From NCBI RefSeq assembly GCF_028606985.1, contig NZ_CP117416.1:3014001-3078000 (forward strand): 64,000 bases of DNA. Reading direction: 5' to 3'. The notes beneath the pieces were generated by a model, which saw only the letters and a program-made list of their open reading frames with translations, did no database searches and was not told where the DNA came from. Each line of letters begins with the position of its first letter. Positions within the stretch are counted from its first letter, which is position 1. This DNA comes from Paenibacillus kyungheensis. Lineage in GTDB: Bacteria; Bacillota; Bacilli; Paenibacillales; Paenibacillaceae. Of this stretch, positions 8,343 to 16,406 are shown one piece after another. A program made the translations under genes and the position numbers.

Positions 8343-8880
8343 TCAGCACCATGCCTCCATAACGTGCAAGTACAGCAGAACGATTCTGATTTCCTTCGAT
8401 CCCTAACATTCCGCGCAATATCGCTGCCATTGTTCGATTCGTACTTTCTACTTTCACTGTAAAATAATCTCCATTTTGTAAACGATATTGTCTGCTTTGA
8501 TCGTCTTTGGGTGTGCTGTTATCTGGATACAATACAGGCATGATAGCATTCTCATAGTATCCCTCATATACAGTTGTAAATTTATTTTGAAAAGTATTTA
8601 CGTTCGCTGGATCTGTATATTCAGGATGATATGTTTTGTGTAAATGTTCGATTTGAATAGTATACTCATTACCTGTTGCATTAATTTCACGTGTGAAATC
8701 ATTATACATGGTAGGTGTTACGTATCCTTTGGTGCGTACAGCATCTGTAAATTGAACAACTGCATTATAAACTATCATCTGAGAAAGATCGTCTTGTCGC
8801 TCTGCCGCTTGCATCGTAGGAAATACATATAATAAAGCTACCGCAAGAAAAGCGGCAAATACTTTGGACATCGAATTCAT
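8329..8880 (-). CDS. Small exported or anchored protein of the Tad-like cluster
   Basis: 183 residues. I chose the ATG at 8880 because AAGGAG lies 6-7 bases upstream; a longer frame to 8913 lacks such a site. Residues about 5-20 (KVFAAFLAVALLYVFP) form a hydrophobic segment followed by QAAERQ, so it is either a signal peptide or a single anchor. The rest is polar with many T, N and Y. It contains no cysteine. I do not recognise the family. Position and layout suggest a minor pilin-like part. Confidence 0.75.
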   Translation of the reverse strand: MNSMSKVFAAFLAVALLYVFPTMQAAERQDDLSQMIVYNAVVQFTDAVRTKGYVTPTMYNDFTREINATGNEYTIQIEHLHKTYHPEYTDPANVNTFQNKFTTVYEGYYENAIMPVLYPDNSTPKDDQSRQYRLQNGDYFTVKVESTNRTMAAILRGMLGIEGNQNRSAVLARYGGMVLNEDY

Positions 8881-8936
8881 AGCGTTCTCCTTGATCGTTC
8901 TGTGGTATAGCACTATGGGCTACTACATCATATTGA

Positions 8937-9317
8937 TTAACTAAATAGAATAGTAACCACTTCACCTTGTGGATTCGTCTGGTAAGTCACTTGATACGTA
9001 CGATTGACTTCTATTCTCAGTAATGCAGATGGTTCAGGTTTTACAGCATGAGGATAAAGCACATGATCGATTTGCATATCTACACCGATCTCTTGAATCT
9101 GAGCAATCGATTGTCTGACCTGTGCGCCTGTATACGTCAACGGTTCTGAAATGCCTATATACTGCTGAACGCTTTGCTTTTGTCCTTGCATCACAGGTTC
9201 TGATAATTGATTTACTTTCTGAATACCACCACTTAGATAAAGTGCCGCAAGGCAAGCTGTTCCGAACAAAAATAATTGAACAGCGAGCCACAGCATACTT
9301 TTTGTACTATTATCCAT
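8937..9317 (-). CDS. Small single-pass membrane protein of the Tad-like cluster
   Basis: 126 residues. A hydrophobic helix covers about 8-29 (MLWLAVQLFLFGTACLAALYLS), followed by a polar domain with predicted helix then strand character. It lies 10 bp after the pilin-like gene. No known motif. The layout fits a pseudopilin or an accessory inner-membrane protein. Confidence 0.72.
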   Translation of the reverse strand: MDNSTKSMLWLAVQLFLFGTACLAALYLSGGIQKVNQLSEPVMQGQKQSVQQYIGISEPLTYTGAQVRQSIAQIQEIGVDMQIDHVLYPHAVKPEPSALLRIEVNRTYQVTYQTNPQGEVVTILFS

Positions 9318-9327
9318 CGATTAGTCC

Positions 9328-9813
9328 TTACTGCTGAGTGAAGACAAGACCACGTACAACGTTAGAACGATCTTTAATAATCGCAGCTTTGAATTTACCG
9401 CTCGGATTGACATACTCTGGGCTTGATTCTGTCATCGTATTATTCATATCACCATTAGCTTTAGCTGTTACGGATCCATAAGAATCTGAAGTTAATTCTC
9501 CACTTGTGTTTAAAGTATTACCGTACCATTGACCATTTGAACCTTTGTTTTTACCCGTTGTTACCTGAACACCAAATTGTTCTTTACCGCTAAATTTACG
9601 TAAAGCATTGGTTACTTGAGAACCGCTGATAGTTGTACCATCATAGACTGTATAAGACGCTTGAGATAATTCAGTTTGGATATCAGCAAAGTTATTTTGT
9701 GCCGTCTTGGTAGCTTCTTGAGCAGAAATAAATAAGATTACTACAATCGTTATCAAAGCGATTGTTAAAAATATTCCTGCGGCTACTTTTAAAGCGGTTG
9801 AAGCATTATTCAT
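9328..9813 (-). CDS. Pilin-like protein, candidate main subunit
   Basis: 161 residues. The N-terminal 30 residues carry a hydrophobic helix (KVAAGIFLTIALITIVVILFI split by few polar residues) followed at once by an amphipathic helix (EATKTAQNNFADIQTELSQ). The C-terminal part is rich in G, S, T and N, as in surface-exposed fibre subunits. A GGGGG site precedes the ATG. There is no classical Flp prepilin leader with a Gly cleavage site. It follows the TadB/C-like gene after a 56-bp gap, the largest gap within the cluster, where a separate transcript could begin. Function as pilin is inferred from layout and place. Confidence 0.65.
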   Translation of the reverse strand: MNNASTALKVAAGIFLTIALITIVVILFISAQEATKTAQNNFADIQTELSQASYTVYDGTTISGSQVTNALRKFSGKEQFGVQVTTGKNKGSNGQWYGNTLNTSGELTSDSYGSVTAKANGDMNNTMTESSPEYVNPSGKFKAAIIKDRSNVVRGLVFTQQ

Positions 9814-9869
9814 TGTAAAATCCCCCGTTATTTGTTTTGTAGTTTATTAGTTTTAACGTGTATCAATAG

Positions 9870-11939
9870 CTATATTCTTTGAATCTGATCGTAATAGACT
9901 TCCATCTGACTAAAGCTCATACCTATCAGTGGTAAGACTAGATAAAGGAATATCAGAGCATACATCGGAGTAAAACCGATCATTTTGCCCCATGTTGCTT
10001 TTGTTTCGATCATTTTTTCGTATTCTTGACGACGTTGTTCAAAGTAATAGGACATATCACTTTCAAGATCATCAAATGCTTGCGGAATCGGAATTTTGTC
10101 TACTGCCAGATGTAGTTTGTCTACTAGCTTGCCGAATTCAGGAAACGATACTTCGTCTTTCAACTGCTCTAGCGCATCTTCAGGCCCATGCTCATAATGT
10201 AGTAAACATTTCTGTAGTGGCAATTTAAAAATCACAGCAAATCGATTCATCCATTCTAAAATCACTTCCACAGACATACGATCCATTCCACTTAGCATAG
10301 AGATCACTGTATGGAATTGATACACTTCATGCTTCATATCCATACTGCGTGCTTTTTTCTGGAAATAAAGCATCCATACAGGCACTTGATAAGCGATAAA
10401 AGAAGTAAGTAAAGCAATCAGTAATTCCCACCAGCGAAAATACTCGGTATCGTATGCTTTGAGCTTGAGCAAAATTCGATCAGTTGTAATATTGATTTGC
10501 TCTTGATCTCGAAATTTTCCCGAGTTGTTCACTTGTGTAGCAATCTGTTCATATGTCACTTTACTGGACAATCCAACAGACATCATAATTTGACGATCCA
10601 AAGTTGCTAATTCTTCTGCATTTTTTTGCTCATCTATAGACATAGAACCAAATAACATATCGTTTTTGACAGGTGCATACAGAATCATTTCTTTAGCTTG
10701 TTGGTGTAAAATAATTCCTGCTGACAATGTAATGCCAAAGCATAAAATACAAAGTACTAATCTACGTACTTGCAACCATTCCACTGTGATACGAGCATTG
10801 ACATCATTCAGTAATTTGTCTAAACGATACTTATGAAGTGGATTTTCTCCAGCTGAGGCTAGAAATACGATTTTGCTAAACCATTTCCATTTCAATAACA
10901 TTTGCTCCCAGGAGCGATAATCTTTGCCTGCTCGATAAGTCGTTTCATCGTAAGTCTGTAATTTTTGCAGTAACAGATAACTGATCAGAATAAGGATAAA
11001 AATAAAAATTCGTGCGATAAATCCTAATTTACTGGTATAAAAATCATCCATTGCTGGAAAGTTACTACGTGCCCACTGTTCAATCGGATTGGTAAAAAAG
11101 ATCGGTACAAGCACGATAATATTTAGACTTTTGAGCAGATAATCGAGTTTATCTCGTCGTAAAATTTCTAAATGGATCTCTTTGGTCAGATTACTGAGTC
11201 CTCTAAGATACATCGATCCGTCTTGCCTTACTTTATCTCCGTATTCCATTACCATACCGGATATACCCGCAAAAGCTTTGAGAAAGCGATTAGGCGCTGT
11301 CTCGTAATATTGCTCTAATCGTTCTTCGGGATGTTGATCGGTTAATGCTTCTACAATCAAGTTAGCATGTAGAGCAATTTCAGGAGCAGCATATTCCGCC
11401 GCTTCATACAACGATTCATCGACCATGCCATGACGATGATAATGATGTCTAACATCAGCTAACAGATCAACCATTTGACGCAACAATCTTCGTTCTAATC
11501 GACCTGCATAAGCTTCGATAAACATGCTATTTAGTACGACTGCTGCAATACAAAGCATAATAAAGAATAACGGATCAGGATTGCGAATAATTAGGATGAC
11601 TATTGATCCACCTAATATCCCTATAATCATCCATGTTACTGCCATTGTACGGCGACGTAATTCCCATTCTTCATAAGCATGAATACTGGTTAGTCGTTTG
11701 CGAATACGTAGAACGTAATGGCCTAGAAGCGGAATTTTCATCGCAACCATATAGGATTGTTGCAACGTTTGATAATGCCATGCTTGCCATTTTTTACGTA
11801 GATCTTGATTTTTTTCAGAAGGCATCATTGCTGTCAGATGTCGACTACGATTGTGTTGTATCCGATAAAGTAATATCACAACCGCCATTCCGACTGCGCA
11901 TATAATCAAGACAGCGATAAGCAAATGCTTGATACTCAT
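9870..11939 (-). CDS. TadB/TadC-like membrane platform protein (two T2SSF-like halves)
   Basis: 689-residue polytopic protein of the type II secretion F/TadB-TadC kind, the membrane platform of pilus assembly machines. It has an N-terminal helix and a helix pair near 100-145. The first cytoplasmic helical domain includes the RHHYHRHGMVDESLYEAAEY segment and is followed by further helices near 265-335. A second set follows, with a helix near 400-420, a helix near 505-525, a second domain with TVISMLSGMDRMSVEVILEW, and a last helix near 660-680. Usual TadB and TadC are separate proteins of about 300 residues, so this looks like both in one chain. The ATG at 11939 has GGGGG 8 bases upstream and a 4-bp overlap with the ATPase stop. 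Confidence 0.75.
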   Translation of the reverse strand: MSIKHLLIAVLIICAVGMAVVILLYRIQHNRSRHLTAMMPSEKNQDLRKKWQAWHYQTLQQSYMVAMKIPLLGHYVLRIRKRLTSIHAYEEWELRRRTMAVTWMIIGILGGSIVILIIRNPDPLFFIMLCIAAVVLNSMFIEAYAGRLERRLLRQMVDLLADVRHHYHRHGMVDESLYEAAEYAAPEIALHANLIVEALTDQHPEERLEQYYETAPNRFLKAFAGISGMVMEYGDKVRQDGSMYLRGLSNLTKEIHLEILRRDKLDYLLKSLNIIVLVPIFFTNPIEQWARSNFPAMDDFYTSKLGFIARIFIFILILISYLLLQKLQTYDETTYRAGKDYRSWEQMLLKWKWFSKIVFLASAGENPLHKYRLDKLLNDVNARITVEWLQVRRLVLCILCFGITLSAGIILHQQAKEMILYAPVKNDMLFGSMSIDEQKNAEELATLDRQIMMSVGLSSKVTYEQIATQVNNSGKFRDQEQINITTDRILLKLKAYDTEYFRWWELLIALLTSFIAYQVPVWMLYFQKKARSMDMKHEVYQFHTVISMLSGMDRMSVEVILEWMNRFAVIFKLPLQKCLLHYEHGPEDALEQLKDEVSFPEFGKLVDKLHLAVDKIPIPQAFDDLESDMSYYFEQRRQEYEKMIETKATWGKMIGFTPMYALIFLYLVLPLIGMSFSQMEVYYDQIQRI

Positions 11940-13753
11940 ACAGCTTGCCCCCAATACGTATTTACAAAACGCTCAAATAAAACACGATCTTGAGTAGTCA
12001 TTTGCTCTTGCATTTCGATTTGATTTTTTGTGGACATTGGATGAACAGCTACATAGACCCCATCATGATATTCAATAATATTACGTGCGATAAACGTATA
12101 ACGCTGATTGTGACCTTCTTCTTCGCTTAAATCTGCTACAGGCACACACTCGGTGATCCGTTCGATATAACGTTGACCTTCGGCATCTCTTTTTAAATGG
12201 ATATCAAAGTTAATAACGCTGACCACTTGCTCTTCGGCGATTACTTCATTTTGAAAAACACCTGTTTTGAGTAGTGAGTTACGTAAAGAATAGATCAGAT
12301 CGCGAAACGTTTTCGCATGATGGGTGAAAATAGTGAACAAACTGGCAACCTGTGCCATCTGAATCATCCAGGCAGCTACTTCATCTGTAGCAACCTCTCC
12401 CAAAATATTAACTGTTCCATCGGTTTTCTTTTGAACATCAAGCCCTTGTTGACCTGATACATTCTCTGTTTCACGAAAGCTCAAAATATTACGACGACTA
12501 TAGATTTCACGTAAATGAAGCTCTGATGCCATCTCTTGTACCCTTAACGTATAAGAAGCATAAATATGTTTTACCAATGCCATTAACAATGTTGTTTTAC
12601 CGGAACCTTGAGCACCTGTAATCGAAGTAATACGTGCTCCTTTCATTAAGTAAACCAGCATTTCAATGACCATTGCAGATTGATCGCCACGAATCAGTTG
12701 TTCCAACGTAGCATTTTGCACATCGAACTTACGAACAAAAAATGCCCATGATTCGGCAAAAGGAGGACGCACCACAACGATCCGAGATCCATCTTTCATT
12801 TCATTCACTTTATAACCATTGGCTTCTGACAATTGGCCGGGATGATTGTATTTGTAAATATTTTGACAGACCCGTTTTAATTCACGTACAGAACCAAAGC
12901 TGAGAAACGACAAATGAATCGATTTTCCTTTATAAAATAGCCATACACTTTCCCATCCTTTGGCAGGTGGTTCTGTTACTTGGTCTTTAGGGTTAGGCAT
13001 ATAACGTGGTGTTAATTGGCCGGAATCTTCAAGTACACCACTTACCCCACCGCTGACGCCATCGACCCGTTGATCTCTAATTTCATCAATTACAGAGAAT
13101 CCTTTATAATGCTGATAGACTTTTTGAGTAACGATATCTAGCTTTTCTTCAAAAGTTAAGGAGCGATATTCTTGTCTGAAAATTTGCTGGATATCATGCT
13201 CTGTAATTGCATAAGACAAACTGTCTCCATCCGTCTCGATTAACTTAGGCGCTGCAAGATCATATGTATCGATCAATATCGATAATCCATCACGTCCATA
13301 TTCGCTAATGTAGCGATATAACAAAATATCAAACTGTTCGCCTGTAGTTAGGCGCTCTTCTTGATCAAACGGAATAATCTGATTAATATTAGTTTCGTTA
13401 AGCCCGTATCCTTTGTGCAATAGACCTGCGATAAAGTCTTTCACATAACGCTTATCCATCACATCTCCAGATATACATCCTTTTAACGCTTGACGTAATT
13501 CAGTACGTTTTGCTATTCTGCGTCGGTACTCTTCTTCATTCAGACCATAATCGGATAGACGGCTATGGCTCATATCATGCAATTGATCTTTGACGTATTG
13601 AATCAATGCAGACAATGTATGCTCTTGACTGTGATTAATAGCAATATCGTTACCTGCAAGGGCTGCGCGACGATGACGTGCAAATAATAACAGACCAAGA
13701 ATCAGCAACACGATAATAATCAAAGTCATATTGATCCCATTTTCAAATAGCAT
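11936..13753 (-). CDS. CpaF/TadA-family secretion ATPase with N-terminal membrane helix
   Basis: 605-residue ATPase that would power assembly of the pilus-like structure. Walker A is GAQGSGKTT (about 378-386), a Walker-B-like NILGEVATDE follows, and the family His box appears as TIFTHHAKT. The N-terminal region before the ATPase carries the usual all-helical domain. Unusually, residues about 8-25 (NMTLIIIVLLILGLLLFA) form a hydrophobic helix followed by RHRR, so the enzyme looks membrane-anchored; CpaF proteins are normally soluble. The ATG at 13753 has GAGAGGGG 7 bases upstream and overlaps the previous gene by 11 bp. Confidence 0.88.
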   Translation of the reverse strand: MLFENGINMTLIIIVLLILGLLLFARHRRAALAGNDIAINHSQEHTLSALIQYVKDQLHDMSHSRLSDYGLNEEEYRRRIAKRTELRQALKGCISGDVMDKRYVKDFIAGLLHKGYGLNETNINQIIPFDQEERLTTGEQFDILLYRYISEYGRDGLSILIDTYDLAAPKLIETDGDSLSYAITEHDIQQIFRQEYRSLTFEEKLDIVTQKVYQHYKGFSVIDEIRDQRVDGVSGGVSGVLEDSGQLTPRYMPNPKDQVTEPPAKGWESVWLFYKGKSIHLSFLSFGSVRELKRVCQNIYKYNHPGQLSEANGYKVNEMKDGSRIVVVRPPFAESWAFFVRKFDVQNATLEQLIRGDQSAMVIEMLVYLMKGARITSITGAQGSGKTTLLMALVKHIYASYTLRVQEMASELHLREIYSRRNILSFRETENVSGQQGLDVQKKTDGTVNILGEVATDEVAAWMIQMAQVASLFTIFTHHAKTFRDLIYSLRNSLLKTGVFQNEVIAEEQVVSVINFDIHLKRDAEGQRYIERITECVPVADLSEEEGHNQRYTFIARNIIEYHDGVYVAVHPMSTKNQIEMQEQMTTQDRVLFERFVNTYWGQAV

Positions 13754-14582
13754 GCAGCTTCCCCTCTCCAAGCCGCTTATGATCATGCCCTTCATTTAAC
13801 TGTGCCAGTATATGTTCTGTTAACATCGTCGTCTGCTTAAACAACTCTGCATATTTACGTGGCTGCGTTACTCCAAGATTACGACGCACAAATGATAGTA
13901 ATGTCTGTGCATTCCATGCATCTCTAAATTGAGCATCATTTTCTATCGCAAATATAGGTTGCTTTAAGCCAAATTTGCGACGAATATTAGCAACCGCACA
14001 TTTGGAATCAGAGTCATAAGCTCCTAGAACTGTTGTCCATGGTTGTTGATGGATATTGGCCCACTGATTAGCAGTATTAAAAAAGGACTCTAAATGATTA
14101 ATATTCTGGCTCATATTCACAACTACGCTATCTGCTTGCTTTAATAATTCCACTTTATCCATCCCTGACCCTACATCTACTATCACAAGATCATAATACT
14201 CATTAGCAATATTTAAAATGTCTTGCCAATCTGAACCTTCTTCCAGAGACGAAGAATGAGAAGCAATCATAGTTCCTGGTAACAGATCTAACCGATCTTT
14301 TAATAATGGGATTGTATAATCCGAGATATTGTTTTTGTTCAGCTTGCGCGAAGATAACAATCTACGCACACTATCAATGCCAATATCTGATTCTTGATAA
14401 GCAGTCGATACGATAGTTCCTTGTGCCATTAATCCACTTTCTATACTTTCACCTTGAGCTTGATTATGGCAGACCAATATCCGCAATCGATATTGTAATG
14501 CTGCTGTTAATGTCACTAATGCAGTATGTGAAGATGTTCTGCCATGACCTGCTTGTGGGCTCCAAAACATTACTGTACTCAT
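13743..14582 (-). CDS. ParA/MinD-like protein with degenerate P-loop (TadZ/CpaE-like)
   Basis: 279 residues. The N-terminus MFWSPQAGHGRTSSHTALVT takes the place of the KGGVGKTT deviant Walker A loop but has Arg where the P-loop lysine should be and no N-terminal signature lysine. The later YDLVIVDVGSGMD segment is the Walker-B-like strand, and QADSVVVNMSQN resembles the following strand of MinD proteins. TadZ/CpaE proteins localise Tad pili and often have atypical loops. The start overlaps the previous gene by 4 bp (ATGA). Confidence 0.75.
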   Translation of the reverse strand: MSTVMFWSPQAGHGRTSSHTALVTLTAALQYRLRILVCHNQAQGESIESGLMAQGTIVSTAYQESDIGIDSVRRLLSSRKLNKNNISDYTIPLLKDRLDLLPGTMIASHSSSLEEGSDWQDILNIANEYYDLVIVDVGSGMDKVELLKQADSVVVNMSQNINHLESFFNTANQWANIHQQPWTTVLGAYDSDSKCAVANIRRKFGLKQPIFAIENDAQFRDAWNAQTLLSFVRRNLGVTQPRKYAELFKQTTMLTEHILAQLNEGHDHKRLGEGKLHAI

Positions 14583-15313
14583 GCTCTTTTCCTTTCTGCT
14601 TGTTTCAGCGCTCTTTTAATTTCTTTATTTTCCATGCCACTAATCTGACCTGTTAGTTCACATAATCCTTTTTTGAACAAACGAGACAATGGACGAATAC
14701 GTAACTTTTCTGCATATTCATTTTCTAGTTTTAAAGCCATATCTGATTCTGTCCATGGAATCGTAATCACTTCTGTATTCCATGCAATATGCAAATGCTC
14801 TAAATGGCTACGAATATACTCTGATTCGAGCGAGCAATCTATCGTATGAATAAATGTTAATTGAAATGAGGGTACAAAATTAGCTTTGTCTTGAGCTTGC
14901 ATCTGCTGATACCATTGCTCAAACCAAGCAATACTTTTGTCGATCGTTAAGCGGTCATAATCGCTCACCCAGACATGCTCTTGCGCATCTGTCCATTGTT
15001 CTCGATTATAAAAAGACAACTGTTCCAAATCACAAAGAATATAATCGTAATGAGTACAATCTTCACCTGTATGTGATAATTGCTGATTAATCTGTTCCAA
15101 AGATTCAAAACCTGTCGCCAAATCAAATCCGGCAAATTCAGTGATTGTCTGTATATATTCTGAATTGCCACTGTAATAGCGATAACGATGTTCTAGTGTA
15201 GCATCGATCAACAATACTTTTTGCCCGGCTGATGTCATCAAAGCACAAAGCGATAACATCAAATCTCGTTTATCGCATAATCCTGTAAATATCCAGGTTT
15301 TCAAAAAACTCAA
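14579..15313 (-). CDS. Second ParA-like protein lacking a P-loop
   Basis: 244 residues. The fold pattern TWIFTGLCDKRDLMLSLCAL, then GQKVLLIDATLEH, then YDYILCDLEQL has the strand-loop-helix order of MinD/ParA proteins, but the nucleotide loop is lost. It sits between the CpaB-like gene and the TadZ-like gene and is coupled to the latter by a 4-bp overlap. It is probably a non-catalytic partner. Homology is by pattern only, so the family call is tentative. Confidence 0.6.
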   Translation of the reverse strand: MSFLKTWIFTGLCDKRDLMLSLCALMTSAGQKVLLIDATLEHRYRYYSGNSEYIQTITEFAGFDLATGFESLEQINQQLSHTGEDCTHYDYILCDLEQLSFYNREQWTDAQEHVWVSDYDRLTIDKSIAWFEQWYQQMQAQDKANFVPSFQLTFIHTIDCSLESEYIRSHLEHLHIAWNTEVITIPWTESDMALKLENEYAEKLRIRPLSRLFKKGLCELTGQISGMENKEIKRALKQAERKRA

Positions 15314-15353
15314 TCCCTTCTTGGTGTAAAAGGTTTATTTTATATGATTCTAT

Positions 15354-16397
15354 CTATTGAGAAGTAAATGCTTCTGATGCGTTGTTTTTGTAAATAGTAC
15401 TTTCGCTATTAGTAGAATTACTTGTATCTGTTGATGACTGTTCGTTGTTAGAAGTATTATTATCATTATTAGGATTGCTAGTATTCGAACTTACACCACT
15501 TGATTGATTATATGATTGTCGTGTAGATATAGCTGATTCGGCTGCTGATTGAGCAGACTGAGCAATATTGAGTCGTTGTTCATCAGATAACGCTTTGAGA
15601 TCTAATTCTAATTGCTTGCGTACATTATCTAACAGATAACGCTCTGCTGTTCCTACAATATTAGGATCTGCTTTCATTAAATTAAGTACTTCTGCATTTG
15701 AAGGGTATGTCGGTATAGCTTCTTTTTGTAATTGTGGTTCTACATAACTAACTGCATACAGTGAAGCTTTGTGTAGTAAAGCATCAACGGTTGCACTGGA
15801 CAATGCTAACATTTCATCTTCTTTTAACGTAGTCCAGATGGTTGGATAATCCAGATTGTTTAATTTCTTTTTGGTTAACACAATATAATCTTGTCCGGTT
15901 GGAAATTGAATTCTGATATCAACAGTATCTCCTTTTTTGATATCTGTAGGCATTAAGATGGTATTGAGCTCACGGTTACGCATATCATCTGTTGTCGGTT
16001 GTTCTTCATAGATCATCGAAGTGGTAATCGGCATATTACGAGTCAAATTAATTTTGGTCGTTTTACCTACAAGCTCATTAACAGTTGGTAACAAATGATC
16101 AGGTAAAGATTGCTTCGGTAAATAGATACCGATCAGGTCTTTTTTAGTGATTTCTTTGCCTGCGGTTACTTCTTGTGCCGGTACAAATACGGTGACACGC
16201 TCTGTACCTTCTTCTAATGTGCGTATCTGTTGTTCATATCGCGCCCTCAGTTCATTCTGATTATGCTTGAATTGAATACTAGAGTAGATGACGTATCCTG
16301 CAAAGCAAAGACCGATCACTCCTGCTCCACATAAACCCGCATAAATTAAATGCTTGGTGCGTTGTCTGATTTTAGACAATGTTATAATCTCCTTCAT
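15354..16397 (-). CDS. CpaB-like SAF-domain protein
   Basis: 347 residues. An N-terminal helix covers about 18-40, followed by a coiled segment. A SAF domain follows at about 66-130 (VFVPAQEVTAGKEITKKDLI and NMPITTSM), then an RcpC/CpaB-like region with GDTVDIRI. The C-terminal 55 residues are a low-complexity Ser/Asn/Thr tail, as in surface or wall-spanning linkers. CpaB/RcpC proteins stabilise Tad pili, in Gram-negatives next to the outer-membrane channel; here there is no outer membrane, so a wall role is likelier. It lies 9 bp after the kinase gene. Confidence 0.78.
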   Translation of the reverse strand: MKEIITLSKIRQRTKHLIYAGLCGAGVIGLCFAGYVIYSSIQFKHNQNELRARYEQQIRTLEEGTERVTVFVPAQEVTAGKEITKKDLIGIYLPKQSLPDHLLPTVNELVGKTTKINLTRNMPITTSMIYEEQPTTDDMRNRELNTILMPTDIKKGDTVDIRIQFPTGQDYIVLTKKKLNNLDYPTIWTTLKEDEMLALSSATVDALLHKASLYAVSYVEPQLQKEAIPTYPSNAEVLNLMKADPNIVGTAERYLLDNVRKQLELDLKALSDEQRLNIAQSAQSAAESAISTRQSYNQSSGVSSNTSNPNNDNNTSNNEQSSTDTSNSTNSESTIYKNNASEAFTSQ

Positions 16398-16406
16398 TTT
16401 CGCTTT

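Noticed and set aside
8644-8832. Plus-strand small open frame in the Tad-like cluster
   Set aside because: It lies opposite the 183-residue gene, has no ribosome binding site and a composition unlike real genes here.
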